From assembly GCA_019426215.1 (NCBI GenBank), contig CM033393.1, forward strand, positions 46,750,645 through 46,814,644: 64,000 nt of DNA, in the 5' to 3' direction. The notes below the pieces were generated by a model. It ran no database searches. It was not told the DNA's origin and saw nothing but the letters and a program-made list of their open reading frames with translations. Below, piece by piece: positions 47,647 through 59,735 of the stretch. The DNA is from Buddleja alternifolia. Its lineage: Eukaryota; Streptophyta; Magnoliopsida; Lamiales; Scrophulariaceae. Both the position numbers and the translations under genes were made by a program. How positions within the stretch are numbered: position 1 is the first letter of the stretch; each line of letters starts with the position of its first letter.

Positions 47647-49054
47647 ATGGGTAGGAAACCAAAACGCAGACCTTCATTTTTCAAAGTAATAATCAAGGAT
47701 GACTTCATTCATCATCTCGTAAGTCATTCGTGTATTATGTTGTAGTAATTATTATTATTTTTGGAAATTATGCATGCATTATAAATCAAGTCTAAAGTAG
47801 TAGCTAGGTATTATAATGGAAAATTCTAGTCCAGATCGGGCTTGGTCGCACCTTATATCTAATGTATTTTACAAGGAGATTGAATTACACTTGTAAAATA
47901 CAAATGGATTTGGCTGAGCCGGGAGCGGATTAGAATTCCCGTATAATAATATTATTTAATTTTATTTGCTTTTATGCAGCGACTACCGCATGGTTTTGTG
48001 GAGAAATATGGTGATATTCTGCCGGAAAATGCGAAGTTGAGAACCGATTTTGGGGAGACATATAAAGTGAAATTGGAGCAAATTGAGGAGGAGGAGGAGT
48101 ATTGTTGCTTCACACAAGGCTGGAACAAATTTGCTTTAGACATTGGTCTTCAAATTGGAGAGTTTTTGGTGTTTTGGTATAACATCGGCAAATCTGTATT
48201 TGATGTATCTATTTATGGCATAACCGGATGTGAAAGAAAAATTAGGGCCAGGATTAACTCTCTAATTGAAATCTCTGATCTTGGTGAAAACGTGGAATTG
48301 GACAAAGAGCTCATCACATACAATTCCCCAGCTGGTAACATTTTTTAAATGCTTCATAATTAATCTGTTTGAGTTGAGACACTTAAGTAAGTTTAATTTT
48401 GCCTTTTATTAAACAGAAGTGATTTATAAACAATCAAAGGCTGGGACTGACGGAGCTGGTAAATCTGATTATTACCATTTAGAAGAAGCAAATCCACACT
48501 TCAAAATAGTTCTGAAAGAACATCGCAGATCAAGAGTGGTAAATTCAAAATTTTATTCTAGTTTCTTATTCAAGAATTTTCATTTGGTGAAGGGGAAAAA
48601 AAAAAAAGCAAAGGAAAAGTGCTTCGTTTTCCATAGTTTACTCACCAATTTGTGAGGGAAAAAGATCGTGTTAAATTAATATTAGATTTTTCCGCTTATT
48701 TTCTCGTATTTTCTTTTCATTTCCCTACCAATTTTCTTAAAACAAACGGAGTGTTACGTTTCAATGTTTACAAAATGATTCGTCATTTCGTTTCTCAATT
48801 GACTGCAGTCAGTTCGTAAAGAATTCGCCATCACGGCCGGTCTGATGGGCGAAAAAGCGGTGGTACTGAAGTATGAGTCGGAGCAGCGCCATTGGCCTGT
48901 GTTACTGGAGCACAACCCAAATATGAAGCAGTTTAGACTCGACATTGGAGCGGGATGGAACGAATTTTGGCGGAAAAATGGTTTAGCGATGGGGAAATCT
49001 TACTTGTTTGAGTACATTCGCGATACCAATGTGATTCAAGTTAAGCAGGCTTGA
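47647..49054 (+). CDS. B3-domain (REM-type) DNA-binding protein, four exons, 264 aa
   Basis: Exons 47647-47718, 47980-48334, 48417-48538 and 48809-49054 join in one frame (795 nt). The short first exon is included because it supplies the start of the first B3 fold (SFFKVIIKDDFIHHL) after a basic MGRKPKRR stretch that may be nuclear-targeting. Domain 1 spans about residues 9-105, with LPHGFVEKYGD and the FTQGWNKFALDIGLQIGEFLVF core. Domain 2 spans about 168-262, with HFKIVLKEH, KSYLFEYI and a GWNEFWRKNGLAMG core. An acidic linker separates them. Two B3 domains in a short protein is the architecture of the plant REM subfamily; these are nuclear DNA-binding proteins often active in reproductive tissue. 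The target is unknown. An AT-rich TATAATATAA near 47,575 may serve as TATA. Confidence 0.88.
47818..47941. repeat. Small fold-back insertion in B3 gene intron 1
   Basis: The ends GGAAAATTCTAGTCC and (reverse-complemented) GGGAATTCTAATCC are inverted copies. TATAAT occurs just before the left end and just after the right, a possible 6-bp duplication. Internal TTTTACAAG ... CTTGTAAAA forms a second hairpin. Confidence 0.4.
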
Positions 49055-49239
49055 TGGAGAAGATTAGATAAGCCACTGCAAATTGCTTTCCAATGTGAAC
49101 AACCCCTGTATTTAACTATCTTTTAGTTGGCTTGATTTTGAGTTTTATGTGACTTCTAGTTTGATTTTCATCAGTATGCATGTGCAATACTAACTCCTGT
49201 TTTTACTTATTTGTGGAGATCTTTTGGCTAGAGTTTGGA

Positions 49240-49345
49240 AGTTTCTATCTATATCTATTCTAAAAGTATGGATGATTTACATGATTTACCTTTTTTGTTA
49301 AGACCAATATAACCCTATAATAATTAATTAATATTATCCTCTAAT
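49240..49345 (+). repeat. Inverted-repeat partner of 51,535-51,640
   Basis: CTATCTATATCTATTCTAAA and then AGTATGGATGATTT and AAGACCAATATAACCCTAT match the reverse complement of 51,535-51,640 (AGTATGGATGATTT, AAGACCAAAATAATCCTAT). The pair brackets the ABC1K-like fragment. Confidence 0.6.
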
Positions 49346-49355
49346 AAAAGAATAG

Positions 49356-49394
<39 letters not shown>

Positions 49395-49478
49395 GTGCAT
49401 GAACTTAAAATTAATAGGTAACAAATTTGTTCAATGTATATATTAAGTGGAGTTTAATAAGAAGACTAATAGTTATGA

Positions 49479-49742
49479 ATGGTCCAAATTACCTCGTCGG
49501 CGGCTGCGGCCTCCTCTAATGAAGTGGACGGATTCACCAAGTACTCCGGATTCCTCTTTGACCTCAACTCATCGGAAGCCCAATACTTGACTGAATACAA
49601 CATATCCAAGATTGGTGCTATATATCAAAATAAGCCATTCATTCTCCTTCGCCGCCTATTCCAAACTGCTACAACTCTCGGCATCTGGTTCGCCCTCCGC
49701 TACTACGACCGCCTTACCGACCGCGCCGATTTCATGTTCCAG
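49479..49742 (+). pseudogene. ABC1K (aarF/ADCK-like kinase) N-terminal exon fragment
   Basis: An open frame of 88 codons containing YLTEYNISKIGAIYQNKPF and LLRRLFQTATTLGIWFALRY runs to a plausible donor (TTCCAG|GTCACT) at 49,742. The pattern of an EY/D..KI...Y..+P..L.RR segment followed by a hydrophobic stretch is typical of the region just before the kinase-like domain of plastid ABC1K proteins. The next exons, with the kinase motifs, are not found downstream in this window. It is therefore probably a gene fragment carried by a transposon rather than a working gene. Family assignment is from memory of the motif pattern and is moderate. Confidence 0.45.
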
Positions 49743-50449
49743 GTCACTATTACAAACGCCTCTACTTAATACATGCTATTTTGGAGTAATGGACTCTCAA
49801 TTTATTTATTTATTTTGTTTTTGCTCAAGTAACAATACTACTGTTACTCTTAATCAACTGCAATTTTGTAGAATCATTTGATTTTAACACAATCTATTTT
49901 TCCAAAATCAAATTTCCATATGCTTCCTTCGGCTTCTATAAATGAACAAAGTCACAGAAAATAGTACTGGTTCAAATGTTCTACTGCCGTATGATTTTCA
50001 ATTTGAAACAAGCCAATTCTGCATATAAATATGTATCTCATTAGTTTTCTTATGAGTAGTTTCTTGCAAATATCTCTCCTTTTGTTCTCACATATTATAT
50101 TACTTTGTTTTCCTTTAATATTCCGGCGGCATCTTCGTCATGTTGCAAGTAATAAGTTTATACTCTTTTGGGCTTTTGATGTTCTTTCTCAAATATGATT
50201 TTAAGTAGTATAGAGGTCAACCTTAAGCACTATACAGGAATTTGCATGTTTGCTGATGCATGGATATTTAGTATGAATATATAAAGACAAGGGTATGTCC
50301 AAGGTCGTTGAGTGAATCATTGATCCTTCTTTCTCCCATTTCTTACCATCCCTATTGTAAAGAATCCAATTTACATGTGTCCGTGTGCAGCCAAATTGCA
50401 TCCAGTTATATGGTTTCAAATAATCCATCAAAATCCAAATTGCATCCAG

Positions 50450-50760
50450 TTACTATCCTCTACGGTTTTCAGACGGCCAGCAATGCTAATTTGCCTCAAT
50501 TCACCCTTGGGACCAATTTCGACGATGTTGTGGTATGCATCACCGAGGCCTCTTTTGCCCACAGCCAGTTTGACACCACCTCTCATATTCACGGCATATT
50601 AACATCTCTCATGTGTCGGGAAAGCAAACCAAGTCACTGAATTGATGACTAAGAGGGGCTTGAGCTCACTTCGAGGACTATTGACAACCCGATCGAGGTC
50701 TCTGATTTACCTCTCAAGAAAGATAGGCTCAACACTACGTGGCCTTGACTTTTAACTGTA
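50450..50760 (+). pseudogene. Unidentified coding-like fragment
   Basis: Composition is more GC-rich than the neighbourhood. One frame gives LPQFTLGTNFDDVVVCITEA and, after two stops, LELTSRTIDNPIEVSDLPLK. On the other strand a frame reads GVKLAVGKRGLGDAYHNIVE. I do not recognise either. It is probably a captured or decayed gene fragment. Confidence 0.3.
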
Positions 50761-51534
50761 AACCTGGATTTGTTGGGTACTAGGGTTAATTCCTTTTAGG
50801 GTACCCTTCTTTATCTAGAAATTAAAATAAATAACTAATTATATTTATCTTCTTATAAGTTTGAAATCTACTTCGACAACCTCAGTCAAGCTGTGCATCT
50901 CATTTTTTATCTTCGATTTTCTATTCTCTTCGTTTCTATTAGTGGATTAAAATATTGGTACATGATTTATGAAGGTATATATGTAAGCATGCTTTTGGTT
51001 ATTCTTGTCGCTTTATATGTTGAGGATAGCAAAGTCTTTTATCCTAACGAGGCCTATGGTAAAGTTAGTTTTTTTTCCCCTAATTATAATTCATTTTTGA
51101 TGTATGTTCTATTTGCAGGTTTTTATTTTAAGTTACTAATTAGTATACTCAATATTCCATTATATTTTCCCTCCAATTTGGTGTTTAAAACTACAAATTC
51201 CGCGGCATTTGTAAACTGCAAAGGTGGTTTTCCTTTTTCCAGGAACCAAGAAACAATATAGTATTTCTCTATTGTGTTTCTTTCTTTCGTATAAAACACC
51301 ATCTGATTTGGTGACTCTGCTAAATGTGTCGTATACATTTTCACTTTTGCATGACACTTTGTTCCTTGGAGCATTTTGATCAAAATTCACGCTGCATTAT
51401 CAATATGTAAGAAAAATTTTGTGAACATGACACGGCTAAAAGAACATGACTGTATATGCGTGATAAATATTATGATTGTGCAGATTTCTCATCCGCCACT
51501 TTCTTTATAGATTTAGACTTTTATAATATTAATG

Positions 51535-51640
51535 AATTACTATAGGATTATTTTGGTCTTAAAAAGAAAGTTAAATTATGTTAATCATCCCAAATCATCC
51601 ATACTTTTAGATATAGATAGATAGCTTTAGACTAATATAC
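51535..51640 (-). repeat. Inverted-repeat partner of 49,240-49,345
   Basis: On the minus strand this starts CTATCTATCTATATCTAAAA and continues AGTATGGATGATTT, resembling a Helitron-type 5' end. No matching hairpin plus CTAG end was found to its left. Confidence 0.55.
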
Positions 51641-51994
51641 AGTACTTAGATGGAAATATGTAACCAAACTTCTTTCTCTGCTTTTTCCTTTTAAAGCTCA
51701 TTGGTTACTCATTAAAATCTATACGGGGACTTTCTTTAGTTTGTGCAGTTTGAATTAGTTAGCACCAAAAAAAATATATATATAAGAAATACATGAATTT
51801 GTATGTTTTATTGCCTATGGATATGTAATAATATATTTTTTTTGTTGACAAAATAATGTACTAATGTTCTTGTGAAGTCTCCTATTCCATTATTCAAAAC
51901 AATTAGAATAACAAAAATTGTACGCGTGTTCACTTTCTTATTTATTATGGATCTAAGTTTCACCATAACAATCAATGTGCGCTTTGACTCTAGC

Positions 51995-52011
51995 ATTGCA
52001 TCATCATCATC

Positions 52012-52057
<46 letters not shown>

Positions 52058-52500
52058 TTGATGCAATTTATTATTATTATTATTGTGATTGTTATTGTTA
52101 TTATTGTTGTTGTTGTTACTGTTATTGCTATTGTTATTGTTATTATTATTGCATTGCTATTGCTATTGATGCTATTCTTATTGTGTTTTTTTTTATTATT
52201 ACAAAGAGAAGGGGGGACCCTAACGACCTAGCCCGACAGACCCGGGGTGTTAGTCGTTTTCCTTAGCCAAGTATGGCCATGCCGATCTTGTTCCAAACAA
52301 TGACAAAGATTTAGACTCGGGGATTGTACAAATTGAAGATTATGCTGAAAACCCTCTTTTGCCAAACTGTCCGCTACGCGGTTGTCCTCTCGAAGTACAT
52401 GTACAATTGTGACGTGCCAATCCAACTGCACTAAATATCTGATTAGCTCTATGATAGTTATTATTATTATTATTATTGTCAAATGAATGTGTATGACATT
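51995..52500 (-). mobile_element. 5'-truncated LINE: RNase H piece with (AAT)n tail
   Basis: On the minus strand, about 52,445-52,230 encodes LVQLDWHVTIVHVLREDN then RVADSLAKEGF, a signature of the RNase H domain (RVT_3) that ends plant L1-type LINE polyproteins or host relatives. It is followed by a short 3' tail (GGGTCCCCCCTTCTCTTTG) and then about 200 bp of AAT-type trinucleotide repeats (52,205 down to 51,995), as expected for a LINE 3' tail. A second (TTA)n run at 52,458-52,480 bounds the 5' truncation. Confidence 0.6.
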
Positions 52501-55500
52501 GAAATTAATAGTTCTCAAGTTTGTCCGATGTATATGTTAGGTGAAGTATAATACTAAATTAAATTATTCTTGTGAATAAGAATGGTTCAATTTCAAGAAC
52601 TTATTTATAAACTTTATGTCCAAAAAACCCATGATAATATTGTCAATACAAAAAACTTATCCCACTAACTTTTCATTCAAAAATCCAATGTATAGGCTAA
52701 TAATTTTGTGGACTTAATGATCTAAACCTTCTACATGAAAAGTTACAGTTTGTCAATTTGAAATATTCAAAATGAAAAGTCTTAAAAAATAATAATTAAT
52801 TATTTAAGAGTAATTTAGTCCAACAGATTGTGCATATAAACCTTTGGGTTTTTTCGAATGAAAAGATTGTAGATTGAATTTTAGAGAATGAAAAATATTT
52901 ATGGATTTTTCAGATATAGAATTTTAGGAGGGAGAGGGGGTGGTTAGTTATTTTTTCTAAAATATAAAAATATTTTACAAAATATAGTTGGTTCAAATAT
53001 ATGTCGTTTTTCTTTTTATGTAAGTAAAACAAATACAAAAATTTGTTTATAAGTAAAAAGAATTAAAACAAACTTCAAAGAATTAAATAATAATGTATAC
53101 TACTATATAATTATTTGTAAATCTTAAGAGAGAGAGATTATTATGAATTAATATACTATCCCTGTTATGGTATATTATATAGGGTCAAATGCAGATTCCC
53201 CATCCCCCAGTGTGTTACATGTTTTGCACTTTGCTTCAAGTTCTAAAAAATTTCACACTCAATACTCCAATTTTTTATTTTTGTTGCAAAACATCCCCTA
53301 ATTTTATTTCCAGGGAAAATTGCAGAATACCTGTTGATTCCATTTCGATGGAATATTCCATGAATCAAGAGGTATTCCTAAAATATTTTACCAAAAACGA
53401 AATCGGGGGTATTATGCAACAAACTCAAAGATTGGGGAGTCAAGTGCTAATTTTTTTTAAATAGAGAGCAGTGTGATCTGTGTACGTTAGGAGAAAATAC
53501 TTTCTAACCTATAATTTTACGTTTTTTATGTTATTTATTTTTTGGTTGGAAATTAAGATAACTTTATTATCTTAGTCCAAAATACATGATAAACTTAATT
53601 TTATATTTATATTACAATAATATTTTATCACAGTAAAATATAGCCAACATTTTTACGAAACATATTCATAATCTTGATGAATAGGATCAATTACTATGAT
53701 GCATATATCTTTTTATATCTTTGCTCAACAAAACAAAATCTTACTCCACAACAAACTAAAACTTCTAACTCTTTCTGACTTCATTTGAGTCCAGAAATTG
53801 TCATTCAACTAGAATCCATAAGGTGAGTTTATAAAAGAAAAAAAAATGTATAATTATTGTGTCGTCGTCTAAAACTTCTGCATAATAAATTTTTTTAGCT
53901 TCTTTTAAATTTCACATTAATAGTCATATAAGTCGACTGTGAAACTGTACATATATTGTGTCTGCATCCCATCTGCTATTAACATATTATAAGATGTATT
54001 ATTTGAAGTTTAACATCTTACCGAAAAGCTATATGTATATGATTATTAGCTCTTAATTATATTGCTTGTATCTTTTTAATTATTTACATAAATAATGTCG
54101 TTAATAATCTTCAAACGAAAATTTCATAATTAGGCTCATGAGAACATATTATGTTAGAAATGTTTAAGAGCACATAATTATTACATCCATTTAAAAATTA
54201 AAAATTTGTACAGAAATAAAATAAGATAACTTAGTCAATAAAGATTGTCAACTAATTAGATAAAAGATTGACTCATAACTCATATGATCTTATATTTAAA
54301 TGGTTTTACTGCTCTTGCAATAAGCATATGTTAAATATTTGGAACATATTCTTATAAAGAAACCGAATTTTACGTTTTAAGGTATTCACATTTCGATAGA
54401 ATTTCATGACATTTTCCTTAACAATATTGCATTATAGTATTCCCCATTTAGGAATTATGATCATGTCCATTTTGCAACAAGAATTTGTAAGACATTGCAA
54501 CAAGTATCCAAACTTCTTTCCTAAAGGTCAGACAATATTAGATCAAAGTATCGAATAACTTACATCCACTACTTCAACTCAGGTTAGTAATAAAGTTCAA
54601 TCAAGTAATGCTGAACATAGAGAAGATATTTTTCATTGATTATGTAGAACAAAATGTTTTACATTTAGGAAAAAAAAGGAATTTGTATTTTATATTACAT
54701 ATGGATTTGTATTAATGTTTTTGTGTTGACAAATTCTGTATTTTAGTTCTTTCGTCATTTTTAATGTTAATCGAAATTGTAATGATGTGAATATGTGTTA
54801 CTTAAACTCTATGTATTTCATTATATCGATAATTTATAATTATTATTTTTTAAAAATTATTTAATTATCTATTTTTTTAAAAAAGAATACCACTCCATGG
54901 TAATCTTTCCGTTGGAAGACTTGTAAGCAAATCAAGGAGGTACATTATACAAAATTGCTAATCAAAGCCTATCGTTTCAATAGCAAACGCCACAAAAATA
55001 TACCTAGGTAAAAATCTATGTAAAAAAATTAGATAATTGATAAATTATGTACATTTATTTTAGTTAATCTTTTTTTGTTTATTAAGTGAATTTCAGTTAC
55101 AAACAGCAAAAAAAAAAAAATTCTATAAATACACTTTGATATCAAAGAAATTGAAAAAATGCGACAATGGTGTTTAGTATATTTTAAAATATCTAATACC
55201 TTATTTTAATATTGCCAATTTTTCTTATTTTTAATTTCAATGTTATATAGGTTATAAAATTGATGATCCATTCAAACTAAGTGAGGCGGAGACACCAGCG
55301 GCCGTGGAGGGTAGGAATTTTGACTGAGTAGGGGTGGTGACTGGAAATACTTAAGTACCAGTACCACAGCCTTTTCGCTCATTAACCAACGGTTGTGAAG
55401 TTTAAAAATGTTATTGCAGAGCGTGAGTGTTGGTGTGGCAGGAGATGAAGATGACGAGGGTTGTTGTCGAGGGTTGTTGGGGAGAGCGGAAGATGCTAAT

Positions 55501-56200
55501 AGTTAAGAAAGTGTAAAACCCGCAAAGTTCGGATTTGTAATATTTTTACCCAATTTTTAATATATTCGTCTTCTTGGGGATAACATAACTCAAAATATTA
55601 TAGATCACTGAGCCTTCAAGCATCAAATAAATTCTGAATTCTCATAGCACTTAATAGAAAAATAGAAATGATTAAGAGCATCAATAACATAATTTCAAAT
55701 GACGATGAAGAGACATTGAGCAATTTGAGAAAGAAATGCAAAAAATAAATCCCTAAAGTCAAATAAAAATAAGATTGCAACATCCATCAAGATCAAACAA
55801 GAAAAGGACCAGTTAGACCTTCACATAATATTAAACCTTATATATCTATATTTCATGTTCTTTATCGTTTCAAGTTTTTTATTATTGCAAGTCATTTTAA
55901 TTTATTTATGAACTGCCAATAGTTAATTATTTAAATTATGTTCGTTAACAAAATTTGAATGAGGAGGAGAAAAGATATCATACTCAACATGTTAATGAAT
56001 TATAAAAGCAATGAAAGATGCATGTGTTCTCCTCAAGTACATGCTTGGACAATATATTTGACTCTGAAGGCAATTTAGAACTTATTCTTATGAAGCATTT
56101 GAGTGTATAATTTTTTGTAATGATGTCATGTTTTTATTCATATTAATTATACATAATAATATTCAAATTTATTTACTTTTTGCAATTTTTTAATAAATTC
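52501..56200. other. AT-rich stretch before the Helitron terminus
   Basis: Mostly AT-rich and without a supported gene. The part 52,485-52,560 resembles 49,395-49,465 (shared TGAAATTAATAG/TTAAAATTAATAG and TCCGATGTATATGTTA-like words). A repeat-like block at 53,185-53,280 resembles 46,135-46,230. A GC-richer patch at 55,275-55,500 with coding-like composition could be another captured fragment; I do not recognise it. Confidence 0.4.
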
Positions 56201-56208
56201 GTATGAAC

Positions 56209-56236
56209 CACGTGCAACGCACGTGCTTTTTACTAG
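56209..56236 (+). repeat. Helitron 3' terminus: hairpin plus CTAG
   Basis: Seven-base-pair stem CACGTGC/GCACGTG, loop AAC, then CTTTTTA and CTAG, followed by T. This is the diagnostic end of plant Helitrons. Confidence 0.8.
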
Positions 56237-59200
56237 TATTTTAAAAATCATGATTTTATATCACAAATTGAACTTGTGGTACAAATACTCATAAACGTTG
56301 ATTTTATTTTATTTTTTCCATAAAATCATTTACGTGAGTTATATTAGTAATTTGGGAAAAATAAGTATAAGTAATTGTATTCTTTTGCAATTTAGGAAAA
56401 ATATAATTACCTTCGGTGGGTTTCATAGGTTGTTACCTCGTAAGAACTCGAAGTCCCAAATATTTTGAGAAATGATGACGTGGTTATAGTATTTTCAGTA
56501 TTAGCGTGATTTTTATTCACATCAGTGATCAAGTATTCAAGTGTGCCATTTTGCAAGTGGCACCAAAAACAAATTGTTCAAATCAAAGTTTAACCAAACA
56601 AAGTTTATCTCACTTTATTACTTTCTAATTTTTTTAAAAAAAGATGCTCTAAATTGTTGTATGAAAGTGACAATGTGTTCGACACCATTATATATATTTC
56701 TTTGCTAACTTAATAAGCTTGAAAACATAAATTGGTTCTACATGTTTTCACACACATAACTTTTGAAATATTGTTGTGAATATAAATATAAGAAAAATTG
56801 AAGATTTGGTCCATAAGATAAGACGTCTTGCAATTTTGTCAATTGAATACAAAATTGCAACTTTAGTCCCACGATCAAAAGTTCTCTACGTCTGGTTAAC
56901 AAATCCCAAAAAATTATCATATATTTCCCTAAATTTTCTGTTGGACTTTGAAACTAGTGGCTAAAGTTGATCCATTGGAACAAAATCTTTTGAGTCGTCG
57001 AGAGAACTGGATTTATAATTTTAGATTTTTTATGAAGGTGGATTATAGAATAAAATACTTACATCCAGTCTGCACTTTTGATTTGATTGTCATTTCTATT
57101 CTGAAATCACAAATTGTTTGAAAAAAATAATACTTTGACCTTTGATATGGTAAAACTGATCTTTATGAATTCGACTACTGCTAGACATTATTATATGAAG
57201 AAGTAGAAATAAACCAATAAAAACAGAATTTTAGCACTTTTTTTTTTTTTTTAGCAAACTAGCTGTAAAATTCAAGAGAGAGCAAAAACGACTTGGCGTG
57301 AGTAGGAAAAAATTCCCGACCCTTTATAAATAGAGGGGGCGATGGTAATTTGGTCAAATAAATTCCAGCAATTATTTCGACGGCTAGGAAAGGGCAGTCA
57401 ACATCTCGTTCTTGTAATGCCCCATCTTTTGTGCTCTTTGCGATTTGGGGATATTTTGACCCTTTTTTTGATGTAGTAATTGTGAGGTTTATCCTCAATT
57501 TTAATAAAGCTTAATTATTGACTTATCAAAAATAATATCTCGTTCAACGCCACTAGGACTAACGGACAACTCAAGAATTATTTGATACAATTTGTTTTTG
57601 TGTGAGTTATATTTTGGAGTTGAATGACTTGTTTACAACATTGCCATCTATGTATGTATCTCATCCTGAATTAAGTCTCTTACATAATATCATTGTTCAT
57701 TTTCTTTTTTGGGTTAAAGACTACAAATTAAGAATGAACACAACGGTAATCCAACTATATTGACTGGAGATTCCAAAATCTTGATTCAATAGAAACAAAG
57801 TTGTCAAAGTTCAGTGATGCACTTCGGAGTTTAACAAACCTCAAACTCGTTGCCTAGAATAAAGAAGTGCTCCATGCAAGTTGTAGCAAAAGGATAAGTT
57901 GGACTTTTAATGATTGTTATTCTATCAATAGAGTTGATACAACAAATTAGAGTATGGCAGGATATCTTAAATAAGAGATCACTTATGTAAGTATGAGATG
58001 TAGACCATCTCAAATTGACTAAATACTTATGAATCTAAGAAGGGTGTTTCATGACAAAAATGGACCCAACCGTGAGAACAAACAAACTGCAGATAATTTA
58101 TCATGTGAATATTGTTGTCTGTGTTTACACAAATGGCTGAACAATTCAAGACATTGCGTTCATTGAGCAGTGTAGTAATCCGATGATATTTCACTAAAAA
58201 AATGTTCAAAACCAAAAGCTATCGCTTTAGAGACCATATTGCCTTAGTAAGACCATGATTCCCTTATTTAACAATCATTGAATCTAATTAATAAAGAACA
58301 ACGGTTAATTAATGGTGGTGGTTGTGAAGGGTAGATCTGCACGACCCCATTTTATCATCTTCATCGTACGAAAGCTTTTTTAATCGCTCAAGGCCTCGGC
58401 CCAATGAATTGGATACGGGTCGAGGCAATAATGGCGATCAAATTAAGCTCTATGAATAGTTGACATCGAATGCGGAGTTGTCTAGGAATTTGCAGAGGAG
58501 ATTTCTTGACATGGATGATTTAAAATACTCCACCACTAATAATAGTGATAATTGTTATTCGTTGGTTGATATGATCCACATTTTAATTGATTTGGAGATA
58601 GAAAAATTTTTGGGGTGTTTTTTTTTTTCCTGGAATAGGCGATGGAGAAGGTGAATTAGGGTTAGAGTTTTGGTTGGGAAGACGGAGGATGAGCAAGAAG
58701 ATGAAAGAAAAACGAAAATTAAAAATATAAAAGTAAATAACTTAAAAAAGGTAAATGAAAATGGAAAATTATAGTGTAAATACTTTTAGAAAATAGGGGT
58801 ATTTTGGTTTTTATATTGCTAAATATAGGTCAAATATGTTTAGGGAGACAATGTGCTTTATTAACTTTTACCAAGGGAGGTAAATTGTCCTTTTCTGTTT
58901 CATAGGGGGTTTTATGCACATACGATATTTCACATGGAGGTAAATTGCAATTACCCCAAATTATTGTAAAATTTTTTTTACCTGAATTTTGAACAAAAAT
59001 AGTATCTTAGCAGCACTCTAGACCCAAACCAAATATTAGGGTCGGGTTTGGACCCAGACCCAAAGTCTCATGTAACCACCAACTTACATCTCCTCCCCAA
59101 AGCAAACCCTACAAAAGCCGCTACCCAATCAGGGACGGATCCAGGATTGACTCCTTGGGGAGGCCGAAGCATTAAAGTAAAATTTTTTGACAATATTTAT

Positions 59201-59735
59201 GATTATATATTTAAATTTATTTTACTTTTAACTGATAAAAAAAATAAAAATTATCAAGTTACGAAAAACAAAACTAAATTTTAATAAGCTTATCAGCGAT
59301 CCCTTTTTATAGTTTTTAGGAAAAGTTTTTATTAATTTTAATTCTAATACGTGTAGAAGAGAGGTTTTTAAATGAAAAAGTTTTTATTAATTCTAGCCTT
59401 AATATGTATAGAATTGAATTTTCAAAAAGGAAATTAAAGCTATTACCAATTCAATTTTTTTTTTACGGTAATTACCTTTTTAAAATTAATATAAGAATGT
59501 TATATGATAATAATGCTTTGTATGACAAGTGAGAGGAACGGTCCATTTTCAATTTAGAGAAAGAGTTTAATAATTGAAAAAAAAAAAAAACAGAAACAGG
59601 GGGGTGGTAAAGATTCGAACCATGCACCCCTCCTCTGCTAGGTATAATTTATTGCCAAGAAACCCACCAACTCGACCAAGCATTCTCTTGTGCTGTGAAT
59701 GGAACCGAAAAAATATATTGTTGGGGGGCCGTATT
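56237..59735. other. Intergenic, AT-rich
   Basis: No intact gene. A T-run at 57,240-57,252, decayed repeats, and an unidentified coding-like stretch (58,360-58,657) are the only structure I see, apart from a poly(A) run near 59,578. Confidence 0.5.
58360..58657 (+). pseudogene. Unidentified coding-like fragment with an in-frame stop
   Basis: One frame reads RPRPNELDTGRGNNGDQIKL, a stop after a short YE, then AELSRNLQRRFLDMDDLKYS and on to DMIHILIDLEI. The amino-acid composition looks like a real protein rather than AT-rich noise, but I do not recognise the family. The stop makes it a likely fragment of a dead gene. Confidence 0.3.

Larger units (their letters stand above)
49248..56236 (+). 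mobile_element. Possible Helitron or Helitron-rich composite
   Basis: The 3' terminus is convincing: stem CACGTGC / GCACGTG with loop AAC at 56,209-56,225, seven bases, then CTAG at 56,233-56,236 followed by T, the expected A|T insertion context. A candidate 5' terminus is TCTATATCTATTCTAAAAG at 49,248, preceded by A. Between them lie a single ABC1K-like exon, another coding-like fragment, a LINE piece and microsatellites, as in gene-capturing Helitrons. The left boundary is uncertain: a similar terminus in opposite orientation lies at 51,535-51,640, so two elements may be overlaid. No Rep/helicase frame was seen. Confidence 0.4.

Noticed and set aside
51872..52231. 119-aa poly-Ile/Val frame
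   Set aside because: It is the (TTA/ATT)n tail of the LINE fragment read in frame.
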